NCBI GenBank assembly: GCA_002383605.1
Contig: DFYK01000081.1
Coordinates: 1-10,351, forward strand
Source of the DNA: Proteiniphilum sp. UBA4084
GTDB taxonomy: Bacteria > Bacteroidota > Bacteroidia > Bacteroidales > Dysgonomonadaceae
Length of the DNA: 10,351 nt
Direction of reading: 5' to 3'
Shown: positions 1 through 6,299 of the stretch, one piece after another
Numbering within the stretch: the first letter of the stretch is position 1
Layout: each line of letters begins with the position of its first letter
Notes under the pieces: generated by a model
Database searches by the model: none
The model's input: the letters and a program-made list of their open reading frames with translations, nothing else
Told to the model about the DNA's origin: nothing
Made by a program: the position numbers and the translations under genes

Positions 1-601
1 CACCGCCGGTAATGAACATCTTCGTTCCCTTGATCTTCCAGACTGTGGGATCATCCGTGGGAAAAGCCCTCGCTGTTGAATCCCCCACGTCGGACCCGGC
101 ATTGGGTTCGGTAATACACATCGTCCCCTGCCAGTCGCCGCTAAGAAGCTTGGGGAGAAATCGTGCTTTTTGCTTCTCATCGCCAAATTCGATCAGCAGA
201 TTTGAAGCGCCACTATTGAGTTTGATATACGACATAACAGCGGGGCAGGCTGCCTGATTGATCTCGAAGATGGCTTTATAGAGGCTAAGGGGCATCCCGC
301 CTTCCAATTTGATGCACTCGCTCGTGGATCCCCAACCGTTCTCCTGGAGAAACTTGTACACATCCGCATACCCCGGAGGCGCCGTTACCACGCTATCACT
401 GAATATTGCGCCGATTTTATCTCCCTCGGCATTGATCGGGCTCACCACTTCGCGCGCCACCTTATATCCCTCATTCAGATACATGTCCACGTCATCCAGA
501 CCGTAATTATCCTTGAAGCGGTCGCACCCCAGAACTTCCTCCGTTGGAAGCCATTCTTTCAGTACAAACTGTAAATCTCTCACATCATATCTAAAATCCA
601 T
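1..601 (-). CDS. Acyl-CoA dehydrogenase, DmdC-like, N-terminal part (cut by window edge)
   Basis: Flavin-dependent acyl-CoA dehydrogenase that introduces an alpha,beta double bond into an acyl-CoA. The first 200 residues are visible and the frame is still open at base 1. The protein begins MDFRYDVRDLQFVLKEWL, which resembles the extra N-terminal helical segment of the large (about 600-residue) DmdC / 3-methylmercaptopropionyl-CoA dehydrogenase-like group. The middle-domain signature MCITEPNAGSDVG lies at residues 161-173, followed by WKIKGTKMFITGG at 188-200, the strand that packs on the flavin. The start is supported by AGGGGG (610-615) 8 nt upstream of the ATG; an ATG at 608 is out of frame. 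It follows the crotonase after 67 nt and is probably in the same transcript. The catalytic Glu and the C-terminal domains lie outside the window, so substrate class is open: DmdC-like enzymes cover many acyl-CoAs, and the name does not imply DMSP metabolism. Confidence 0.9.
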   Translation of the reverse strand, partial: MDFRYDVRDLQFVLKEWLPTEEVLGCDRFKDNYGLDDVDMYLNEGYKVAREVVSPINAEGDKIGAIFSDSVVTAPPGYADVYKFLQENGWGSTSECIKLEGGMPLSLYKAIFEINQAACPAVMSYIKLNSGASNLLIEFGDEKQKARFLPKLLSGDWQGTMCITEPNAGSDVGDSTARAFPTDDPTVWKIKGTKMFITGG

Positions 602-668
602 GAGTCATACCCCCTGTGCTATATAGTTTTATGTATTCAAGAAATATCTTTCAGGCTTTCCATTCACA

Positions 669-1445
669 CTACTCTCCTGTAAACGATGGTTTACGCTTCT
701 CAAGCATTGCTTGCACACCTTCTTTCGCATCCCTGCTCTGGTTCGCAGAATCAGCAAGACGCTTCAGCTCTTCCTCGACAACCGGATCAATTGGCGGTTC
801 TTCAAAGAGCTTGCGCATGGTCTGTTTAGTAACTCTGACTGCAAGAGGGGAGGCTCCTTCAGCCAAGTCACGAGAGAATTCCTCGGTAATTGACTCGAGT
901 TCATCGTGGCCCACCATGGTATTGATCAACCCCATCTGAAATGCGCGCTGGGAATTTATCAGCTTTCCTGTGAGAAGTATCTCTTTGGCAGCGGATAAGC
1001 CGATAAGACGGGTCAAACGCCCTATCGCTGTGTAATAATAGGTTCGTCCAAGTCGCACGAGCGGCGCACCGAATTTTGCTTGTTCTTCGGCAATTCTGAA
1101 ATCGGAAATAACAGCCATATCAAGCCCGGCGCCTATGGCGGAACCAAAGATCATACTGATAATGGGGCACGAACATTCAATTAATCCTGTAAGGCAATAA
1201 TCCAACCCTTCGATGGTTTTTTTGAAGTTGGAAGAGCCTCCTGAAAGATCCACTCCGGCGCAGAAAGCTTTGTCCCCTTCACCCCGAAGTACGATCACTC
1301 TCGCAGACTTTTTCTGCTCTATGTTTCGGACTAAATCACCGACGGCAAAAAGAGCGTCAGCATTTAGCGCGTTACGCTTTTCCGGCCGGTTGAAGCTAAT
1401 CGTTGTAACAAACCCGGATTTGCTCTTTTTCACTTCTCCATCCAT
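669..1445 (-). CDS. Enoyl-CoA hydratase/isomerase (crotonase) family protein with atypical active site
   Basis: Crotonase-fold protein of 258 residues, normal family length, acting on a CoA thioester. Visible signatures are ISFNRPEKRNAL (16-27), the oxyanion-hole segment AFCAGVDL (60-67), the second oxyanion segment GSAIGAGLDMA (101-111), and the C-terminal EKRKPSFTGE typical of the family. By alignment to rat mitochondrial enoyl-CoA hydratase, the place of Glu144 is taken by Asp109 and that of Glu164 by Leu129. The place of the dienoyl-CoA isomerase Asp204 is Tyr137, inside a run of three tyrosines. Simple syn-hydration by the textbook mechanism is therefore doubtful; isomerase, hydrolase or C-C lyase chemistry is possible. 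The ATG at 1445 has GAGGG (1452-1456) 6 nt upstream; ATGs at 1441 and 1450 are out of frame. It lies 93 nt after the OYE-like gene. Family assignment is firm, reaction is not. Confidence 0.9.
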   Translation of the reverse strand: MDGEVKKSKSGFVTTISFNRPEKRNALNADALFAVGDLVRNIEQKKSARVIVLRGEGDKAFCAGVDLSGGSSNFKKTIEGLDYCLTGLIECSCPIISMIFGSAIGAGLDMAVISDFRIAEEQAKFGAPLVRLGRTYYYTAIGRLTRLIGLSAAKEILLTGKLINSQRAFQMGLINTMVGHDELESITEEFSRDLAEGASPLAVRVTKQTMRKLFEEPPIDPVVEEELKRLADSANQSRDAKEGVQAMLEKRKPSFTGE

Positions 1446-1538
1446 TTCATTCCCTCAATGATAGATTTTTTAGTCTCCGGCAGGGTGGATACTTTTTTTA
1501 CTTTGAGAACTGAATATATCCAAAACCTGCAACGTGGA

Positions 1539-3494
1539 TCAGATTGACCGCCCTATTTCGGCACCTTCTCGGATTGCCTCCAAGGCATCTCGTGCCTCGA
1601 GACTATCGCCAATTGTATAAACTTCCATACCTGGAAATGCCGTTTTAATATTTTCATACACCGACTTTTGAGACACAACTCCAACCGCCAATACGACCGT
1701 ATCTGCTTTGATAAAAAGCAGATTTGATCCGTATAACACATAGACACCATCATCGCAGATCTCCTCAAGCGGTGAATAAGGATAGATATACACACCCTGC
1801 TGAATCAGCCGATCCCGTAAGGTCACAAGGGTGTATCGCTCCATAAAATGATGATTTTGTCCCAACGCCCTTTCGGTCACGATGGAGATTCGCTTCCCTT
1901 TTTCCGCAAGCATGAGAGCTGTCTCCATGCCAAGAGAGCGACCACCGACAACAACAATCTTCTCACCGACTTCAACCTTTCCTTTCAGTACATCCAATGC
2001 CTGAACAACATGGGGAAGGTCTGCCCCCTGCACTGCCAGATTTCTGGGGACGGCGCCTGTGGCAACAATAACGACGTCCGGTGATATCTGGCGGACAAGT
2101 TCCACTGTTGCCTCGCGTCCGAGCATGACTTCCGCCCCGGACTCGACAAGATCACTGCAAAGCTGCTGGGTAAATCGTGCATATAAATCCTTTCCCTTCA
2201 GAAGGGAGGCAACATTCCATTGTCCACCTAATGCCGTGTCTTTTTCACAGAGAATCGTTTGATGTCCACGATTCGCAAGGGTTCGGGCTGTTTCAATCCC
2301 GGCAAGACCACCTCCTATGACGAGTACCTTGCGTGGATTCGCTGTTTTTTTCAGGACAAATTCCTTCTCTCGCAGCAAGCCGGGATTGACGGTACAACAG
2401 AGACCCCGCGATCTCTTCGTTAAATCCCAGCAGTTATTACAGTAAATGCACCGTCGAATCTTGTCCAGATCACCTGCCTTCGCCTTATTCGGAAGGTAAG
2501 GATCAGCCAGCAAGGGACGCCCCATAACAATATAGTCCGCCTTCTTGCATTCAATAAGCCGTTCCGCCAGTTCGGGATCACCGATTTTACCCACCACCAT
2601 AACGGGAACGGAAACCACCTGCTTTATTGAAGCCGCAAGGTCCGAGAAAATGGCATCGGGGTGGAGATAACACGGGTTGGTAATATGAGCCATTTCGACA
2701 ACACCCCCCGAAACTTCAAGCGCATCCGCCCCTGCCCCAGCGATGAGAGGTGCCTGAATCAGTGAATCGTCTAAAGAAATCCCCCCTTTGATAAATTCGC
2801 TTCCGCTCATCCGAAAAATGACGGGGAAATCTGAGCCGACGCGGTCCTTTATGGCTGAGACTATTTCGCAGGCAAAACGTGCCCTTTTCTCCGGGTTGCC
2901 GCCGTATTCATCATTTCTTTTATTGGTACGCGGCGAAAGAAACTGGCCAATGCCATATCCATGAGCGCCATTGACTTCAACGGCATCAAAACCGGCTTTT
3001 TGGGCGCGAAATGCCGCTTCCGCAAAGCCCCGCACAAGGCGCAGGATATCCTCCCTAGTTGCCTCTATGGGTACTTCCTTGTTTTTGCCCCCCCAGGGAA
3101 TTGCCGACGGTGCCAGAGGTATAATCTTTTCAGGATTCTCCATCCTCTTTCGATGGGATGTCAATAATTTGCCGTGGTGGAGGATTTGCATCGCACACTT
3201 TCCCCCATGTCGGTGAACCGCATCGGCAATTTTTCTCAATCCCGGAATAAACTTATCGTCCCAGATAGACAGCCGTCCCGGCGCGCAAGATTCGACAAGG
3301 ATCATCGAAGACTGACATATAATAAGACCTACTCCCCCCTTCGCACGCTCTTCATAAAAGTCTACGGTCCTGTCAAGAACAAATCCCTCTGTATAATCAT
3401 TTGAAGAGGTGCCCATCGGTGCCATTACCAAACGATTGTCCAGTTTCATTGCACCGATATATCCGGGTGAGAATAAATATTGTAAACGTTTCAT
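1539..3494 (-). CDS. OYE / 2,4-dienoyl-CoA reductase-like FMN, 4Fe-4S, FAD oxidoreductase
   Basis: A 651-residue enzyme with the architecture of E. coli FadH, clostridial 2-enoate reductase, BaiCD and trimethylamine dehydrogenase. The N-terminal FMN TIM barrel (about 1-345) starts LFSPGYIGAMKLDNRLVMAPMG and carries NGAHGYGIGQFLSPRTN (175-191); Tyr180 aligns with the proton-donor Tyr166 of FadH. An iron-sulfur cluster motif follows, C349-x2-C352-x2-C355-x11-C367, with C366 adjacent; its spacing is closer to trimethylamine dehydrogenase than to FadH. Two nucleotide-binding glycine motifs come next: VLVIGGGLAGIETA (390-403) and IVVVGGRSLGMETA (513-526). The C-terminal IGDSLEARDALEAIREG is the usual FAD-domain end. 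The family reduces activated C=C bonds using NAD(P)H through FAD, 4Fe-4S and FMN; some members demethylate or work in reverse. No clear ribosome binding site precedes the ATG, but the conserved N-terminus fixes it. Substrate unknown. Confidence 0.93.
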   Translation of the reverse strand: MKRLQYLFSPGYIGAMKLDNRLVMAPMGTSSNDYTEGFVLDRTVDFYEERAKGGVGLIICQSSMILVESCAPGRLSIWDDKFIPGLRKIADAVHRHGGKCAMQILHHGKLLTSHRKRMENPEKIIPLAPSAIPWGGKNKEVPIEATREDILRLVRGFAEAAFRAQKAGFDAVEVNGAHGYGIGQFLSPRTNKRNDEYGGNPEKRARFACEIVSAIKDRVGSDFPVIFRMSGSEFIKGGISLDDSLIQAPLIAGAGADALEVSGGVVEMAHITNPCYLHPDAIFSDLAASIKQVVSVPVMVVGKIGDPELAERLIECKKADYIVMGRPLLADPYLPNKAKAGDLDKIRRCIYCNNCWDLTKRSRGLCCTVNPGLLREKEFVLKKTANPRKVLVIGGGLAGIETARTLANRGHQTILCEKDTALGGQWNVASLLKGKDLYARFTQQLCSDLVESGAEVMLGREATVELVRQISPDVVIVATGAVPRNLAVQGADLPHVVQALDVLKGKVEVGEKIVVVGGRSLGMETALMLAEKGKRISIVTERALGQNHHFMERYTLVTLRDRLIQQGVYIYPYSPLEEICDDGVYVLYGSNLLFIKADTVVLAVGVVSQKSVYENIKTAFPGMEVYTIGDSLEARDALEAIREGAEIGRSI

Positions 3495-3534
3495 TGTATT
3501 GTTAAAACTTTGCTCGATCTCGGTCTCATAGTCT

Positions 3535-3555
3535 TGTCAAATAATTGATTTGACA
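3535..3555. promoter_or_regulatory. 21-bp perfect dyad, operator-like
   Basis: The sequence TGTCAAAT-aattg-ATTTGACA has two perfect 8-bp arms around a 5-nt centre. It sits in the 107-nt gap between the crotonase stop (3602) and the OYE-like gene start (3494). Size and symmetry fit a dimeric helix-turn-helix repressor site, but no regulator gene is in the window and no matching consensus is known to me. As RNA it would form only a weak, A/U-rich hairpin with no T-run after it, so it is not a terminator. No convincing -10 element accompanies it. Confidence 0.35.
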
Positions 3556-3601
3556 CCGTAAGCATCTGATTACTCGATCCATACCGGAAGCAAGACAGGT
3601 A

Positions 3602-4396
3602 CTAGTGTCCCTTGAAAACCGGCTCTCTTTTTTCAAGAAAAGATGTAAATCCCTCCCCGAAATCATCACTCCTTCTACAAACTTCAAGGGCATATGCCTC
3701 GTAATCAAGCGCCTGGTTCAGATCCATCTTATAAAAGTTCTGCAGGCCTCTTTTGACAAAAGAAACCGGGATAGGGGCACTTTTTACAATCTGTTCAGCC
3801 ATCTTATAGGTGGCAGGCATCAGATCCTCATGGGGCACCACCTTGTTCACCATCCCAATCGCCAAGGCTTCCCGGGCATCGATAATTTCACCCGAGAAAA
3901 GCAGTTCGGCAGCCTTGGCATAGCCAACCAGCCGGGGCAGAAAGTAAATTCCTCCCCAGTCGGGATGAGTGCCTCTTCGGGTAAACACCTCCCCAAACCT
4001 GGCTTTCTCACTGGCAATCCGTATATCACAGGAAAGAGCCAGGTTGCAGCCTCCCCCAGCCGCCACACCGTTCACTGCGGCTATAAATGGTTTTTCAATC
4101 GAATTAATGGCCAGGACGATTTGAGACATGGTATGCCTTTCACTTGAAGCAATCGGCGAAACGGCTTTGCTTGTGCCAGCGACTCTCTCGTTGACATCCC
4201 CTCCTGAGCAGAAAGCCTTGTCCCCCGATCCCGTAATCACTATCACACGAATTTCAGGATCTGATCCTGATTTCTCGACCGCTTCAAGGATCTCATTTCG
4301 CATATTACCGGCGAACGCGTTGTACTTCTCGGGTCTGTTTAATGTTATAGTGGCAACTTTGTCTTTTTTCTCCAAGAGTACAAATTCCCAGTCCAT
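3602..4396 (-). CDS. Enoyl-CoA hydratase/isomerase (crotonase) family protein, isomerase-like active site
   Basis: Crotonase-fold protein of 264 residues. Signatures are ITLNRPEKYNAF (17-28), AFCSGGDV (61-68, first oxyanion-hole strand), AAVNGVAAGGGCNLALSCDI (106-125) and PRLVG (154-158), with the C-terminal FLEKREPVFKG. Aligned to rat enoyl-CoA hydratase, Glu144 is replaced by Asn118 and Glu164 by Phe138. Asp146 in THPDWGG falls where the catalytic Asp204 of rat dienoyl-CoA isomerase lies. That pattern is common in crotonase relatives that isomerise or open rings rather than hydrate. I chose the ATG at 4396 because GGAGG (4403-4407) stands 6 nt before it. The in-frame ATG at 4414 would add six residues (MIWRYI) and has its GGAG only about 2 nt away, too close. 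It lies 216 nt downstream of the FAD flavoprotein gene. Reaction unknown. Confidence 0.9.
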   Translation of the reverse strand: MDWEFVLLEKKDKVATITLNRPEKYNAFAGNMRNEILEAVEKSGSDPEIRVIVITGSGDKAFCSGGDVNERVAGTSKAVSPIASSERHTMSQIVLAINSIEKPFIAAVNGVAAGGGCNLALSCDIRIASEKARFGEVFTRRGTHPDWGGIYFLPRLVGYAKAAELLFSGEIIDAREALAIGMVNKVVPHEDLMPATYKMAEQIVKSAPIPVSFVKRGLQNFYKMDLNQALDYEAYALEVCRRSDDFGEGFTSFLEKREPVFKGH

Positions 4397-4612
4397 TATG
4401 TACCTCCAAATCATTCTCCACGTTATCCTAGAAAAAAATGTTCCAAGATAATCACATGTTGCGCCATGCCACCATGATCGCCAGCACTAAACTCCCTTTC
4501 GTCCGGACGTATTGTGAATCCAGCAAAAAAATCTGTTGTTTTGTCTGCATAAGCTCTTTTTCTTAAAGGACATCCGCTGCGGAGAAATGTCACACAACAG
4601 CGCTCGCGATTT

Positions 4613-6109
4613 TCAATCCCACGCCTTTTCTCTCGCAGCGTTTCTCCCTGCGATTCTTCCCGTGACCATACACTCAGAGAGGTTGCTTCCCCCTTCGTAT
4701 ATCATTCCCCACAAAGAACCAAGTTCGCCGGCGCTGTATAAACGGGAGATCGGCTTACCATCAGGCCTGAGCACCTTTGCTTTCGCATTCCTTCTGGGGC
4801 CACCCTGGGTATTCAAGAGGCGAGGATAGAGGGGCAAGGCATAGAATGGAGCCTCTCCAAGGGGTTTCAGACATTCCATCGGTCTGTCGAACTCGTAATC
4901 ATTCTTCTCATTACAACAACTGTTATAAGCTTCCAAGGTGGTTCGCAACCGTTCTTCCTTCATCCTTCCTCGATTAGTCTCAGTGATAGAGATCATATGG
5001 GCCAGTTCCTCTATGGTGTCCCCCTTGACAATCCACCCACGCTCGATCTCCCGGGAGTTATCCGCAGACCACCTGTACCCTGTCTTCTTTCCCCACCCCA
5101 TACGGCTATTAACAAGAGAGACTTTTCCCCTGGTATTCTCATCCAAGATGGCATAGGAGGGAATCCTAGTGTACTCCTCCTTAACAGGATCAAAGTAATC
5201 AAGGACCAGATTCCAAGAATGAACATCCACCCCCATCTCATTAGTAAAACGTCTTCCATACTGATCTACTAAAAACCAAGCCGGGCCCTCTTCATAATTA
5301 TGATGAATCGATGGCAACGAAAATCTAAAGGCAACGTCATACTCAGGAACTTTTACTCCAATTGCGCAGGAAATACTGTTCATATGCCACAAATCGGCCC
5401 CTGCCTGCATCGCCATCCGTATTCCATCGCCGGTATTACCGGGGCCACCCCCATAATATATCGGATAGCCTCTGGAAAAATTTCTAAGAAGATCATCATT
5501 GTTCTGGAATCCACCGGTGGCCAAGACAACGGCTCTCCTTGCTTTCACATTAACATCCCTTCCCCCGCGCTCTAGCGTCATACCAATGATTTGGCCATCC
5601 TTATCCTGTAACAATTTTTTTGCCGTTGTTTCCATCAAAACGGAAACACCTCTATCGGCTAACGCGTTGGAAAGAATATGGAATAACCCGTTGACCGAAG
5701 ACTTCCTGCGACAAATCGTCATCCATTTGTGCATTGTTTCCGCCCCGGGATGGTCGGGATAGGCTGGTTTCCCATACTCACGGAAGGAAACATCTATGCC
5801 GATGCTCTTGCCAGTTTGTTTGAGCCATTCCAGGTTATTGGGAGACATCTGCGCATATACATCAAGAAGTTTTTCGTCCATCACGGAATGAGAGCGTTCA
5901 AACAAGCTCTGCAAGTATTCCTTCGCCCTTCCGGCATCGTCCGGACAGGAAATACCACCAAGAGACACCCACGTATTCCCCTCAGGCTCTTTTCCCTTCT
6001 CCACAAGGGTGGTACGAGCGCCTTCCTCGGCGGCAACGATAGCCGCCACTGCCCCTGCCATTCCGTAACCCGCCACCAGAACATCAGTTTCCGCATTCCA
6101 TGAAATCAC
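4613..6109 (-). CDS. FAD-dependent oxidoreductase, fumarate reductase / 3-ketosteroid dehydrogenase superfamily (FAD_binding_2)
   Basis: Soluble flavoprotein of 498 residues without a signal peptide or heme motif, so probably cytoplasmic. The N-terminal FAD site is TDVLVAGYGMAGAVAA (8-23) with the ribose-binding VEK (36-38); VVLATGGFQNN (194-204) and RRFTNE (286-291) follow. The C-terminal FAD-domain block runs from NTQGG (433-437) through VLRPDGKPISRLYSAGE (446-462) to GRIAGRNAA (484-492). By alignment to Shewanella flavocytochrome c, the active-site His504 is Asn433 and the Arg544 position is Tyr471. Tyr471 in YEGGSNL lines up with Tyr487 of ketosteroid delta-1-dehydrogenase (YPGPG region). 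It may therefore dehydrogenate or reduce a C-C bond next to a carbonyl, often in a ring. The start must be the GTG at 6109: an in-frame TGA lies at 6115-6113 and the next ATG would remove the FAD motif. The ribosome binding site is weak (GGGG 7 nt before). Confidence 0.92.
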   Translation of the reverse strand: MISWNAETDVLVAGYGMAGAVAAIVAAEEGARTTLVEKGKEPEGNTWVSLGGISCPDDAGRAKEYLQSLFERSHSVMDEKLLDVYAQMSPNNLEWLKQTGKSIGIDVSFREYGKPAYPDHPGAETMHKWMTICRRKSSVNGLFHILSNALADRGVSVLMETTAKKLLQDKDGQIIGMTLERGGRDVNVKARRAVVLATGGFQNNDDLLRNFSRGYPIYYGGGPGNTGDGIRMAMQAGADLWHMNSISCAIGVKVPEYDVAFRFSLPSIHHNYEEGPAWFLVDQYGRRFTNEMGVDVHSWNLVLDYFDPVKEEYTRIPSYAILDENTRGKVSLVNSRMGWGKKTGYRWSADNSREIERGWIVKGDTIEELAHMISITETNRGRMKEERLRTTLEAYNSCCNEKNDYEFDRPMECLKPLGEAPFYALPLYPRLLNTQGGPRRNAKAKVLRPDGKPISRLYSAGELGSLWGMIYEGGSNLSECMVTGRIAGRNAAREKAWD

Positions 6110-6183
6110 TCTTCAGCCCCATAAAAAATCATCTACACCTCATCCCTGCTTGTTCTAAGCAAATTGGCATCGGTTTGTCCGGG

Positions 6184-6212
6184 ATAATCAGTTCACTTTA
6201 AGTGAGGATCAA
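6184..6212 (-). promoter_or_regulatory. Candidate promoter with an operator-like dyad in its spacer
   Basis: Read on the minus strand, TTGATC (6212-6207) and GATTAT (6189-6184) are separated by exactly 17 nt; each matches the sigma-70 consensus at four of six positions. The spacer contains the near-perfect palindrome TCACTT-t-AAGTGA (6193-6205), a usual place for a repressor. It lies about 75 nt upstream of the GTG start of the FAD flavoprotein, in a 190-nt gap. The match is modest and could be chance, but position and dyad together make it worth recording. Confidence 0.3.
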
Positions 6213-6299
6213 CGAAAAACGGCAGAAAATGCATCAGCGAAGGGTCCTGATTTGTACCTGTCAAAGGATTGCCGGCTCACCCCCATGTGTTTACGGCAT

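Noticed and set aside
3605..4147. Plus-strand open frame of 180 residues
   Set aside because: Antisense to the crotonase gene, with no recognisable domain and no ribosome binding site; it is the complement of a well-supported gene.
4397..4414. Upstream ATG for the crotonase gene (six extra residues)
   Set aside because: GGAG lies only about 2 nt before it, whereas GGAGG is well placed for the ATG at 4396, and MDWEFVLLEK is a usual crotonase beginning.
4500..4509. Perfect 10-bp palindrome CGTCCGGACG
   Set aside because: Too short and without promoter context; recorded only because it lies in an intergenic gap.
6259..6264. Perfect TTGACA on the minus strand after the ligase gene
   Set aside because: No -10 element at 15-19 nt spacing (the bases there read CTTCGC / TTCGCT).
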